Positions 53,798 through 62,324 of a DNA stretch of 64,000 bases are shown in pieces. The position numbers and the translations under genes were made by a program. Source of the stretch: UBA2266 sp964406945 (GTDB lineage: Bacteria > Planctomycetota > Phycisphaerae > Sedimentisphaerales > Anaerobacaceae). The DNA lies in assembly GCA_964406945.1 (NCBI GenBank), contig CAYOTO010000001.1:110232-174231 (forward strand), in the 5' to 3' direction. The notes beneath the pieces were generated by a model, which did not search any database, was not told the DNA's origin, and worked only from the letters and a program-made list of their open reading frames with translations. How positions within the stretch are numbered: the stretch's first letter is position 1; the number at the start of each line of letters is the position of its first letter.

Positions 53798-55432
53798 GTG
53801 ACCAAAGACGTAAACATCCACATAAAGACCCGGGGCGCCGACAAGAGCCGCCGCGATCTCGACAAGGTCGGCAACTCCGCTAAGGGCGTCGGCGACAAGA
53901 CCCGGAAGGGCTCAAAACAGGCCGGCGACGCCGTAGAGCAGAGCACCGGCAAGCTCAAGGGTCTCGGCGGAGTCCTGGGCACGCTCAAGAGCCAGGTCAT
54001 GGGCTTCGTGGGCGCATGGCTGGGCTTCTCCGGCGTGCAGCGGATCCTGGATTACGTCATACGCAGGCTGGAGACCATCAAGCGGCTGCAGGCCGAGATC
54101 CACGACCGTACGGTCGAGGCCTCTCAGATCGGCCAGGCCCTGGAATTCCAGACCGGCACCCTCGGCCGCCAGCAGTTCTGGAGCCGCCAGGCCCTGGCCC
54201 TGCAGCAGGCCGGCGGCCTGGAAAGTCCGCAGACCGCCCAGCAGATGCTGGTCTCGATGGACATAGCCTTCGCCGACCAGGGCGGCATAAAGAACCGGGC
54301 CGTCCGCGACATCGCCGGCAAGCTCGCCCCCTTCGTCGGCGCAGCCCAACTGGGCCCGGCCGAGGTCGCCAAACTCTTCGAGTTCGCCGGCACCGCAGGC
54401 GTAGCACCCACGGCCACAGCCTACGAGGACTACTTCGCCAAGCTCACCGCCGGCTATACATCGGCCAAGGCCACCGACTTCGGCCGATTCATGGTCGGCC
54501 TCCAAAAAGGCGGCACCGCCTACATGTCAGCAGGCGGCACACTGGAGCAGGCAATCAGCGCCTTCGGTTCGGCCCGATCGGTAATGCCGAACGAGGAGCT
54601 GGCCGCCACGCTCATCGAGCAGGTGGCCCGCCTGTCGTCCGGCGCATACGCAAAGCCCAGGGCTGCGATGGAACGGGCCCTCGGCGTCGACTGGGGCTCG
54701 CTCAATATGGACCAGCGGATGGAGTCGCTGCTGAAGTACGTCCGTCAGATCCCCGAATCCCAGCGCGGCAGCCTGCTGGCCGAGCAGGGCTTTCCCGTAG
54801 AGCTTACCACTCAGATCGGCAAGATGGTCAGCCCCGAAGCCAGCAGGGCCATGACCGCCACCCGACAGGCGGTGGAATCGGCGGCCGGTGCATCGGTTCG
54901 CGCCGCAAGCCAGGCCTATACCGACTCGGTCCTGGGCCGCCAGCGCCAGACCGCAGCCCGGGCGGCCGCGACACGGACAGCCGCCGGCCCGGACTTCGCC
55001 GACTGGCAGAACCGCATCAAGCAAGCCCGCGCCGAGTTCGAGGTCCTCCAGGCCAAGGGCGAGGATACGGACGTCTGGGACAAGCACGAGCCCTATGTAA
55101 TGGCTTTTGATCAGCTCTATCGCGACGTCGTCGCATTCAAGAAGTCCCTTCCCGATGACGATCCCCGCCGCGCCGAGGCCGACAACCTGCGTGGGGCAAT
55201 ATTGGCCGCCCTGGCCCGGCGCAGGGAGACGGTAGCCGGCCTGCTGACCCCCGCCGCCGGCGGCGCCGCAACAGGCTACAAGCTTACCCGCCGCTTCGCT
55301 GAGCTGCAGCAGCAGCCCGCGAACCAGCCCGCACCCGTCACCATCAACAATGTTCAGAACCATATATTCCAGCCGACTGTCGGAACCGACCCCGTCGACC
55401 TGGGTATAGGAGATAGAGCTTTCAGTGACTAA
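53798..55432 (+). CDS. Tail tape-measure protein
   Basis: The 544-residue protein starts at a GTG. It has a Lys/Gly-rich N-terminus (DVNIHIKTRGADKSRRDLDKVGNSAKGVGDKTRKG), a hydrophobic stretch (LKSQVMGFVGAWLGFSGVQRIL) and a long helical Ala/Gln-rich body. It is short for a tape measure, implying a short tail of the order of 80 nm if the usual ~1.5 Å per residue holds. The assignment rests on composition and position after the tube gene. Confidence 0.7.
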   Translation: MTKDVNIHIKTRGADKSRRDLDKVGNSAKGVGDKTRKGSKQAGDAVEQSTGKLKGLGGVLGTLKSQVMGFVGAWLGFSGVQRILDYVIRRLETIKRLQAEIHDRTVEASQIGQALEFQTGTLGRQQFWSRQALALQQAGGLESPQTAQQMLVSMDIAFADQGGIKNRAVRDIAGKLAPFVGAAQLGPAEVAKLFEFAGTAGVAPTATAYEDYFAKLTAGYTSAKATDFGRFMVGLQKGGTAYMSAGGTLEQAISAFGSARSVMPNEELAATLIEQVARLSSGAYAKPRAAMERALGVDWGSLNMDQRMESLLKYVRQIPESQRGSLLAEQGFPVELTTQIGKMVSPEASRAMTATRQAVESAAGASVRAASQAYTDSVLGRQRQTAARAAATRTAAGPDFADWQNRIKQARAEFEVLQAKGEDTDVWDKHEPYVMAFDQLYRDVVAFKKSLPDDDPRRAEADNLRGAILAALARRRETVAGLLTPAAGGAATGYKLTRRFAELQQQPANQPAPVTINNVQNHIFQPTVGTDPVDLGIGDRAFSD

Positions 55433-55491
55433 AGCACAAACATCCGTGCGAATCCGCGCTAATCCGTGGTTAACAAAATACGAATAAGAAA
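55433..55491 (+). repeat. CCGTG-ATACGAA leader cassette
   Basis: Three CCG(T/C)G-type units end in AATCCGTGGTTAAC, then AAAATACGAATAAGAAA and the ATG of the next gene. The repeat starts 7 bases after the stop codon. Confidence 0.8.
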
Positions 55492-55884
55492 ATGGCAACA
55501 GCACTTACATCCATATTCGGCTCTGAGATAACCGTCCACCGCACCGGCCGCGTGAACAACCGCCAGTACTCCGGCTTCGCCGGCGCCAACGGAGTAACCG
55601 CCATGCATTTGGGCACTCGCGGATACAGCCTGGTCGTTCGCGGCACAATCCGCGCATCCAGCGTCGATTATTCCACGGCCCGGGCCGCAGTCCAGGCGGC
55701 CTTCGACGCAATCGAGGCGTACCTCTCCGCCGCAGCCGCCGACTACACCCACGCCGGGGTCACCTATTACGCCATTCTCTGGGACCGCATCGAGCCGCTG
55801 CTGGCCGGCGACGACAAGGCCTTCTTCTGGACCGGCAGCCAGGTCGTCCTGAAATTCGTCGCCCAGGGAAGGAGCCTTCTATGA
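55492..55884 (+). CDS. Distal tail-like small protein
   Basis: A 130-residue protein (LTSIFGSEITVHRTGRVNNRQYSGFAGANGVTAMHLGTRGYSLVVRGTIRA). Beta-strand pairs and an internal helix suggest a tail or hub component. It overlaps the next gene by ATGA. No family is recognised. Confidence 0.55.
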   Translation: MATALTSIFGSEITVHRTGRVNNRQYSGFAGANGVTAMHLGTRGYSLVVRGTIRASSVDYSTARAAVQAAFDAIEAYLSAAAADYTHAGVTYYAILWDRIEPLLAGDDKAFFWTGSQVVLKFVAQGRSLL

Positions 55885-58043
55885 GCGTCGCAGACGCCCA
55901 CAATGCCGACCGTGTGGCTCAGCCGCTCATAGTGGAGCTCAGGGCCTCCGTAGGCTCTCCACCGCGACACACGGGATCCTGGAGCCCCGTGAGCGCCGCC
56001 AGGGTCGACCGCATCGACCTGAACCACGGCAGCCGCCCCTCGAGCGCGATCGTAACCATACCGGACCTCCGCTGGAACAGCGGCCGGTCCATCCCGCACA
56101 GCGGCGCAATGGTTCGGATCCGCACGGCCGAGGCCGATCCCTCGGCCCGCTCGGTTGTCTTTCAGGGCTTCATTACTTCCCACCGCCCCAGGTTCACCGG
56201 CGGCTCCGGCGACGGCGCACGCGAGGAGAACCGCTTCGGCCTCAGCGACTACCGCTGGCTGCTCTCGGCCACCAGCCCGGTCGCCGGCTGCTACGGCCGC
56301 AGCCCGGACGATTACACCAACTTCGGCACCGCATCCCAGGCCCCCAAGGCCGACAGCTACACCTGGCTTCGAGGCCGCCGGGCCATCTTCAACGCCAACG
56401 GCAAGCCCAACCGCGACCCCGACTACCTTCAATACGGCAGCCCCTCGATAAATCTGCCCCTGTTCGCCGATCCGGATGTCGGGCAGCGCTGGACCTGCCG
56501 CGAGATGATCGCCTACTGCCTCTCGCCGCTGATCAACCGCGCAAAGACCTGGCTTCCTATCGACGAACCGCTCCAAATCGCCAGTCTCCAGCATTCGGAC
56601 TTCGAGCGCCAGATCGGCCACGTACCCGTAGACAGCTTGAGCGCCCTGGAGGCCATCGCCTATATCTGCAGCCGCATCGGTTGGAGCTTCCGCGAGGACT
56701 ACTACATCGACGCAAGCCCGCAGCTCGTCTTCTACAAGCCCGGCGACTCCTACGCCCGCAGCCGCTCCGGATCCTATCCCACCATCCTGCACGAGCTGCA
56801 CGCGGCGGCCGCCGGCGAATCGGTAACGACCGCCACCGCCGCAGGCCGCAGGCTCATCTGGTCGATGGCCCTCAACCGCGACATCACCAATCTCACCAAC
56901 GCGCCCTGGGCCATGGGCGCACCGGACCGCTTCGAGTTCACCGCCGAGCTGGTCCCCGCCTGGGAAGACTCCGACCTGGCCCCCGACACTTCGGATTCCA
57001 ACGCCCACCTCTACTACTCCGAGGCCGACCTTCAAAGCATCGCCGACCCGGACTCCTACAGCTTCTTTAAGTACTACCACGCCTCCGGCTCGCGGTTCCG
57101 CCGCAACGTCGGCCGCAAGTGGGCACTGAACGAATCCGGCCGCTACAGCATCGACGCCGACCGGGGCGAGCCGTTCGACTTCACGGACGTCATCGATTCG
57201 AAGTACCTCCTGGACGCCGATGGAAACCGTCTTTACGGCCCGTTTAATCGCCGGTTACTGCCCTGTTTAACGCGGGATAAAGACAACCACAACTCGGTCG
57301 GCATCGTGGTGGATATCTCCCTGGACGGCGGCACCACCTGGCAGCGTATGCCGGCGGCGATCGCCAACCTCGACGATGAGTGCGGCATCTATATAAACGA
57401 GCAGAACCTCTCGGAGATGATCGACCGCAGCCTCGGCACGATCTCCGGCGGCGACCTGGACGGCGTCGAGAAGAACTTCTGGACCAGTCTCTGCGACGAC
57501 AAACTCAATTCCCGCTCCTTCAAGGCCGGCGAGTGGAAGACCCGCGTCCGCGTCACCGCATCGGTCCAGATGGATCAGCGGCTGGCCCGCGATACCTACA
57601 GCCAGTCGGCGTTCAGCTCGCCCTTCGCCCAGATCAAGCTCCACGACTTCTCCGACCGCTACGCCCGCATCAGCCGCTGCGACTCCAGCGTCTACCACGA
57701 GAACAACTGGCCGTCGGAGATGGACCCCATGCCCGCGTACCAGGTCGACTCGGACAATGTAATGGCCGACCACCTCGAAGCGATCCGCAAGGCCAACCAG
57801 GACGCCAGCATCTCGGGCGTCTTCGTCCTCGACCGCCTCTGGCTCGGCGACGGCTCAGCCCGGCCCGAGTTCATGCTCGGCGACGGCATCGAGCGGATCA
57901 CCGGCCGCAACTACCCGCTGGCCATGAGCAACGGCGCATCGATGGTCTACCCCGAGGTCGTCCAGATAACCTACCTGCCCGCCGAACAGCGAATGCGCCT
58001 CGTAACCCGCGACCTGAGATTCGCAGAAACAACCGTAACCTGA
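55881..58043 (+). CDS. Tail hub/baseplate-type protein
   Basis: A 720-residue protein, the largest in the right arm. Its N-terminus (VDRIDLNHGSRPSSAIVTIPDLRWNSGRSIPHSGAMVRIRT…VVFQGFITSHRPRF) has the beta pattern of gp27/late-control-D-like hub domains. An IACYICSRIGWSFREDY-like helix follows. The rest is structural. It follows the tape measure and a small distal tail protein, where a hub is expected. Confidence in the role is moderate. Confidence 0.55.
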   Translation: MSVADAHNADRVAQPLIVELRASVGSPPRHTGSWSPVSAARVDRIDLNHGSRPSSAIVTIPDLRWNSGRSIPHSGAMVRIRTAEADPSARSVVFQGFITSHRPRFTGGSGDGAREENRFGLSDYRWLLSATSPVAGCYGRSPDDYTNFGTASQAPKADSYTWLRGRRAIFNANGKPNRDPDYLQYGSPSINLPLFADPDVGQRWTCREMIAYCLSPLINRAKTWLPIDEPLQIASLQHSDFERQIGHVPVDSLSALEAIAYICSRIGWSFREDYYIDASPQLVFYKPGDSYARSRSGSYPTILHELHAAAAGESVTTATAAGRRLIWSMALNRDITNLTNAPWAMGAPDRFEFTAELVPAWEDSDLAPDTSDSNAHLYYSEADLQSIADPDSYSFFKYYHASGSRFRRNVGRKWALNESGRYSIDADRGEPFDFTDVIDSKYLLDADGNRLYGPFNRRLLPCLTRDKDNHNSVGIVVDISLDGGTTWQRMPAAIANLDDECGIYINEQNLSEMIDRSLGTISGGDLDGVEKNFWTSLCDDKLNSRSFKAGEWKTRVRVTASVQMDQRLARDTYSQSAFSSPFAQIKLHDFSDRYARISRCDSSVYHENNWPSEMDPMPAYQVDSDNVMADHLEAIRKANQDASISGVFVLDRLWLGDGSARPEFMLGDGIERITGRNYPLAMSNGASMVYPEVVQITYLPAEQRMRLVTRDLRFAETTVT

Positions 58044-58118
58044 GAAACTAAAAAGCAAATGAGAACCACGGATGAACACGGATTATCACGGATTCAAAAA
58101 CAAACGGCCCGCTTCGCC

Positions 58119-58149
58119 TGTCATCCTGAGCGAAGCGAAGGATCTGGCC
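58119..58149 (+). repeat. REP-like hairpin repeat, prophage copy
   Basis: TGTCATCCTGAGCGAAGCGA followed by AGGATCTGGCC. The stem is ATCCT/AGGAT, the complement-swapped version of the host copies. It is preceded by an ACCACGGAT-type unit set (58,062-58,095). It shares 49 bp with the copy ending at 58,739. Confidence 0.85.
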
Positions 58150-58186
58150 ATCGCCTGAGAATAACAGTCACACATCAGAAATCCCA

Positions 58187-58666
58187 ATGAGCGCAGTCAT
58201 CACAATAACCTCACTTATTCCCGCCGGCTACGCCCAAGGCGACTACGCCCAGCTCCACTCCAACGGCGGCTCCGGCGAGATCGACTGGAACACCCCGGTC
58301 GATACCACCCGTTACGACCTGTTCCCGGACGGCGCGGGTCTGCACGGCTTCGGCCACGGCCCGTTCGGGTCTTTCCCGTTCGGCCACGCCTGGGCCGATC
58401 GCGTTCGCGGCTTCGGCCACCTGCCGTTCGGCGATTTTCCCTTCGGCTCCGGCTGCGTGCAGATAGAGGCCACCCATCGCGTCACACAGTGCGGCGCGTA
58501 CAAATACGGCCTGGCCTGCTACGACGAATCCGGCAACGCCCACAGCGGCTCACCCGCCGAGGCCTCTGTAGACGTACACATCGCCCCCGCCGCCCCCGCA
58601 GGCCTCCGCCAGAGCACCTACAGCCGCTCAGCCGCAACACTGACACTAACGCTGCTGAGCAATTAA
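58187..58666 (+). CDS. Tail-associated protein with GFGH-PFG-FPFG repeats
   Basis: The 159-residue protein contains two copies of a 16-residue Gly/Phe unit (GFGHGPFGSFPFGHAW and GFGHLPFGDFPFGSGC) around residues 50-85, then a fibronectin-like C-terminus. Such aromatic-glycine repeats suggest a flexible or adhesive tip segment. Function unknown. Confidence 0.6.
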   Translation: MSAVITITSLIPAGYAQGDYAQLHSNGGSGEIDWNTPVDTTRYDLFPDGAGLHGFGHGPFGSFPFGHAWADRVRGFGHLPFGDFPFGSGCVQIEATHRVTQCGAYKYGLACYDESGNAHSGSPAEASVDVHIAPAAPAGLRQSTYSRSAATLTLTLLSN

Positions 58667-58708
58667 CAAGTGAAAAGTAAAAAGTAAAAACGAACGGCCC
58701 GCCTCGCT

Positions 58709-58739
58709 TGTCATCCTGAGCGAAGCGAAGGATCTGGCC
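58709..58739 (+). repeat. REP-like hairpin repeat, prophage copy
   Basis: Identical in its 31-bp core to 58,119-58,149. An AAGTGAAAAGTAAAAAGTAA run precedes it and an ATACGAACACACAATACGAA run follows, then AGGAAGCGCA and an ATG. Confidence 0.85.
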
Positions 58740-58789
58740 CTCGAATGAAAATAAACACAATACGAACACACAATACGAAAGGAAGCGCA

Positions 58790-59344
58790 ATGTTAGGAAC
58801 GGAACTCACAATCGCAAACGACTGGGCCATGATCGCCCTGATGGTCGTTATGATCGGCCTCATCGCCTACATTAACCACCTGCTCGACGACCGGCCGATC
58901 CTTCGGGCCCGCAACAAAGACCTCAGCCGCACAAACGATTACCTCCGCAAACTCGGTTTCGGCCGCCTGGTCAACGACGCCGAAGCCGAAGCCCAGCTCC
59001 GCGAATCCTTCGAGCAGTGGCGCGATACGAGAGGTCGCCGGCCATTGCAATCTCATCCTGAGCGAATAACCCACTTCGACAGACTCCTCCACAAACACCC
59101 GGCCGCCGCCGAGGAGCCGCTGCTGGAGGCCATAGCCGATCTGGCCGCGACGGTGCTGCGTCACTACAACCCGGCCGAATACGCCGAGCTGCGCCGCCGC
59201 ATCGAGCACCTCCGGGCACTGCTCGAAGACGACCTCGCCGACCCCGCCGAAGCCGCCCAGGCCCTGCTCGATATCGACGACGCGATCCGCCAAGCCCACA
59301 AACACCCGGCCGCCGCCGAAGCCAGTCAGGAGGTGGCCGTATGA
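58790..59344 (+). CDS. Membrane-anchored helical protein with a repeat-derived internal segment
   Basis: A 184-residue protein with one N-terminal membrane helix (WAMIALMVVMIGLIAYINHLL) and a charged helical body. AAAGGA precedes the ATG. Near residue 90 the segment QSHPERITHF is encoded by TCTCATCCTGAGCGAATAAC, a truncated copy of the REP-like repeat inserted in frame. Holin or phage membrane-signal roles are possible. It overlaps the next gene by ATGA. Confidence 0.55.
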   Translation: MLGTELTIANDWAMIALMVVMIGLIAYINHLLDDRPILRARNKDLSRTNDYLRKLGFGRLVNDAEAEAQLRESFEQWRDTRGRRPLQSHPERITHFDRLLHKHPAAAEEPLLEAIADLAATVLRHYNPAEYAELRRRIEHLRALLEDDLADPAEAAQALLDIDDAIRQAHKHPAAAEASQEVAV

Positions 59345-59775
59345 TAGCCCTCGACCTGGATTCAGCCGTCGCCGACGGCACAGTGATCGTCGCGGTCGAC
59401 TTCGCCACCGGCCGGGACTGCACCGCACGCACCACGTTCGAAACCAGCACGCACGAGCCGACCACCTGGCCCTGCAGGGAGGTTCGCGTGCTCGAACGGT
59501 TCCGGGATATCGAAGTCCCGTACGACGACGATGAGCAGCTCCCATCGGATCCCAAACCCCTGGCCGAGCGACTGGGCGCCGTCTACGACTGGTGCTGGAC
59601 CCCGAGCCTGGGCGTGTACCTGCGATGCAAGCTCTACTGGCCCGCCGGCCGCCGCCGCGTGGAGCCGTCACAGCGTGAGCTTCGCCTGACTCACCGTTGG
59701 TTTGCCGGCCACCGCGATCGCAACCGGGGCCGCCACCGCGACACCCGCCTCAATACGTCAAGGAGCTACCGATGA
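59341..59775 (+). CDS. Hypothetical phage protein
   Basis: A 144-residue protein (MIALDLDSAVADGTVIVAVDFATGRDCTARTTFETS…), Arg-rich at the C-terminus. It overlaps both neighbours by ATGA-type junctions, supporting coupled translation. No motif is recognised. Confidence 0.55.
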   Translation: MIALDLDSAVADGTVIVAVDFATGRDCTARTTFETSTHEPTTWPCREVRVLERFRDIEVPYDDDEQLPSDPKPLAERLGAVYDWCWTPSLGVYLRCKLYWPAGRRRVEPSQRELRLTHRWFAGHRDRNRGRHRDTRLNTSRSYR

Positions 59776-60188
59776 CTCGACAATCGACAGCAAACAGTAA
59801 ATCAACCGGCCTCTGGCGGGTCGAGCTGTTCCGCTCCGGCACCGTCATCGTCAGCAGGACCGCCGCCGACCCGGACCATCCGCACCTCTACATAAGCTGC
59901 CTGCTCGGCGACGACGACAGGCTCCAGGTAGCCCGCGACGTCCGCGACCTGCTCAACTGCGTCCGGGTCCCCGCCTGGTGGCCCGACATGGAGCGGATCG
60001 CCCCCACCGTACTCATGGCCGCCGACGGCACCAAGATCATGGCCGTCGGCCCTTACATCGACGCCGCACCCCCCACGCTCAACTGGCGCGAAAACACCAG
60101 CCCAGTCGCCATCACCGCCCGCATAAAACTGATCGACCTGCTCTGCCGCAAGGCCACAGGCAAGAAAGACGCGCACAAGAATCCGTGA
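59772..60188 (+). CDS. Hypothetical phage protein
   Basis: A 138-residue protein (WRVELFRSGTVIVSRTAADPDHPHLYISCLLGDDDRLQVARDVRDLLNC…). GGAG precedes the ATG. Its last residues and stop codon (TGA) come from the CCGTGATAATCCGTG repeat. Confidence 0.55.
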   Translation: MTRQSTANSKSTGLWRVELFRSGTVIVSRTAADPDHPHLYISCLLGDDDRLQVARDVRDLLNCVRVPAWWPDMERIAPTVLMAADGTKIMAVGPYIDAAPPTLNWRENTSPVAITARIKLIDLLCRKATGKKDAHKNP

Positions 60189-60240
60189 TAATCCGTGCTA
60201 ATCCGTGGTTAACAAACGACACAATACGAAAGTAAAACCA
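60180..60240 (+). repeat. CCGTG-ATACGAA leader cassette before the radical-SAM gene
   Basis: AATCCGTG units ending AATCCGTGGTTAAC, then CACAATACGAAAGTAAAACC and the ATG. The first unit overlaps the upstream stop codon. Confidence 0.8.
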
Positions 60241-61176
60241 ATGACACGCGCAACCGCAAAACCGAATACGAACCGCCGCCGCAGCGGCCTGGCCCAGTGG
60301 GCCAAACACCCGGTGGCCTGTTTCTGGGGCTGCAGCTACAACTGCCGGTACTGCTACGCCCGCGCCAACGCCGTCGGCCGCAACCGCAAAGCCAGCGGCA
60401 AGACAGTCGAGAACTGGCCCGCCATGACCCTGGACGCCAAAGCCGCCGGCAAGCGGTTCGGCAAACGCAGCGGCCGCTTCGTCTTCCCCAGCCGCCACGA
60501 CATAACGCCCGAAACACTGGCCGCCTGCACCGACTACCTCAAGCGGATCCTCGAACCGGGCAACGAGGTCCTCATAGTCACCAAAGCCGACATCCGCGTG
60601 ATGGAGAACCTCACCCGCGACCTGGCCGACCACGCCGACCGCATCGAGTTCCGCATAACGATCGGCAGCTTGTCCGATGAGACGCTCAAGTTCTGGGAGC
60701 CCGGGGCCCCCAACTTCCAGAGCCGCCTGCTGAGCCTCCAGGCCGCCCGGCTCGCGGGCTATCGCACCTCCGTCAGCGCAGAGCCCTTCCTGGACTCGAC
60801 CGTCGACGGAGTCCTGGCCATGACCGACGAGTACATTACCGGCACCTTCTGGCTCGGCACACTCCGCAACCTCAATGCCAGGGTGGATCTCGCCTCGCTC
60901 CGCACCCGCCAATTCGACCAGTTCGTCCGCCCGCTGATGATCGCGCACAGGATGCCCCACCTCGGCCTCCGCGCCGAGAGGATGATCGCCCACCTCAAGG
61001 TCCGCCTCAAAGACAGCATACTCGAAATCCTCCGCCGTGCCGACAGCCCCGCCGTCGACACCACCCGAATCCTCCTGACCCACAAAGCCCACACCCTCGA
61101 AGACGAATCAGCTTGCCGGCCTGAGCCTCCTACTTGTCATCCTGAGCGCAGCGAAGGATCTGGCCCGCGACAATGA
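60241..61176 (+). CDS. Radical-SAM protein, spore-photoproduct-lyase-like/DUF5131-like
   Basis: The 311-residue product has a CxxxCxxC iron-sulphur motif at C31, C35 and C38 (CSYNCRYC) with the flanking HPVACFWGCSYNC and YARANA. The remainder resembles the SPL-like radical-SAM group seen in several phages (VLIVTKADIRVMENL… SVSAEPFLDS). A role in DNA repair or base modification is plausible; the substrate is unknown. The last ~16 residues (from PPTCHPERSEGSG) are encoded by a REP-like repeat, and the stop codon follows it. Confidence 0.75.
   Translation: MTRATAKPNTNRRRSGLAQWAKHPVACFWGCSYNCRYCYARANAVGRNRKASGKTVENWPAMTLDAKAAGKRFGKRSGRFVFPSRHDITPETLAACTDYLKRILEPGNEVLIVTKADIRVMENLTRDLADHADRIEFRITIGSLSDETLKFWEPGAPNFQSRLLSLQAARLAGYRTSVSAEPFLDSTVDGVLAMTDEYITGTFWLGTLRNLNARVDLASLRTRQFDQFVRPLMIAHRMPHLGLRAERMIAHLKVRLKDSILEILRRADSPAVDTTRILLTHKAHTLEDESACRPEPPTCHPERSEGSGPRQ
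61135..61165 (+). repeat. REP-like hairpin repeat overlapping the radical-SAM gene 3' end
   Basis: TGTCATCCTGAGCGCAGCGA followed by AGGATCTGGCC. Same family as 58,119 and 58,709 with one change in the loop. It is translated as CHPERSEGSG. Confidence 0.85.
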
Positions 61177-61204
61177 ACACAACACACAATACGAGAACGA
61201 AACA

Positions 61205-61414
61205 ATGATAACATTCGCACTATTCTACGAAGGCATACAGGTGGGCGAGGAGCTGCACAAGTTCAACGGCTCGACCAACTCTTTCGAGATCCTCCACCGC
61301 CGCAACCCCGAAGCCCCCTGGCGCCGGATCATGCCCCCGGCCCCGGGCTCGCCCGCCGCCTACATCACCCACAACGCCAAAGTAATGACCGACTTCACAA
61401 CCAACAAAACATGA
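61205..61414 (+). CDS. Small hypothetical phage protein
   Basis: A 69-residue protein (MITFALFYEGIQVGEELHKFNGSTNSFEILHRRNPEAPWRRIMPP…). The ATG is preceded by an ACAATACGAGAACGAAACA leader. It overlaps the next tiny gene by ATGA. Confidence 0.55.
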   Translation: MITFALFYEGIQVGEELHKFNGSTNSFEILHRRNPEAPWRRIMPPAPGSPAAYITHNAKVMTDFTTNKT

Positions 61415-61548
61415 GAAAACAGGTGCCGGTGCGGCGGGACTATCGGAACAACCCGCTGCCGAAGCGGCTAGCACCCGCAGCGGCATTTTACGCACCGGCG
61501 TCAAAAGGAATGAACCAAAACTATCGGAGAATTGAGAATGCAAGATGA
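61411..61548 (+). CDS. Tiny basic protein coupled to both neighbours
   Basis: A 45-residue frame (MRKQVPVRRDYRNNPLPKRL…) starts at ATGA over the upstream stop and ends with a TGA that overlaps the ATG of the methylase (ATGA). The double coupling and basic composition support it as a real short gene. Confidence 0.5.
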   Translation: MRKQVPVRRDYRNNPLPKRLAPAAAFYAPASKGMNQNYRRIENAR

Positions 61549-62324
61549 GTTCCTTCTTCCCATGGATGGGCGGCAAGAGCCGCATGGCCAAACGCCTGGC
61601 GGAGCTGCTGCGCGATCACAAGTGCTACGTCGAGGTCTTCGCCGGAGCCGCCAATCTGCTTTTCGCCAAGAGCCCCAGCCCCAGCGAGGCAATCAATGAT
61701 ATCAACGACGATCTGGTCACCCTGTACAGAGTCGTCCGCTGCCATGAGGCCGAGTTCCTCCGTGAATTGCGGGGTCTACTGCATAGCCGTACGGAATTCT
61801 CGGACTATCAGTCCCAGCCCGGCCTCACCGATATCCAGAAGGCCGCCCGCCTCTGGTTTATCCTCAAGGCCTGCTTCGGCGGCAAGGCCGGCACGAACGA
61901 CTGCCACTTCGGCTACGTCACCACGGGCAAAAGCCGCTTCCGTCGCTCGGCCCTCTCGGCCGTCCGCCGCAGCCACAAAAGACTCGACGGAGTCTGCATC
62001 GAGAACCTCGACTTCGAGGATGTTATCAGACGCTACGATCGCGCCTGGACGGCCTTCTACTGCGACCCGCCCTACCTCGGCACCGCCGGCTACAAGGGCG
62101 ATTTCGGCATGGCCGACCAGCAGCGGCTGGCAGCGACCCTGGCGGCGATCAAGGGCAAATTCCTGCTCTCGATCAACGACCACCCCGAGATCCGCAAGCT
62201 TTACAAGGGCTTCAAAATGCTGAGCGTCACAACCAGATACACAGTCAGCCGCGACAAGCAGGCCGCCGCCGGCGACCGCCGCGAGCTACTCATCGCCAAC
62301 TACAAACTCCCCAGGAAATTCTGA
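61545..62324 (+). CDS. DNA adenine methylase (N6, D12 class)
   Basis: The 259-residue enzyme has FFPWMGGKSRMAKRLAELL and VEVFAGAANLLF (SAM-binding motifs X/I) and catalytic DPPYLG (174-179). It methylates adenine in DNA, probably to protect phage DNA from host restriction or to mark replication. No endonuclease is nearby, so it is an orphan methylase. Confidence 0.88.
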   Translation: MSSFFPWMGGKSRMAKRLAELLRDHKCYVEVFAGAANLLFAKSPSPSEAINDINDDLVTLYRVVRCHEAEFLRELRGLLHSRTEFSDYQSQPGLTDIQKAARLWFILKACFGGKAGTNDCHFGYVTTGKSRFRRSALSAVRRSHKRLDGVCIENLDFEDVIRRYDRAWTAFYCDPPYLGTAGYKGDFGMADQQRLAATLAAIKGKFLLSINDHPEIRKLYKGFKMLSVTTRYTVSRDKQAAAGDRRELLIANYKLPRKF

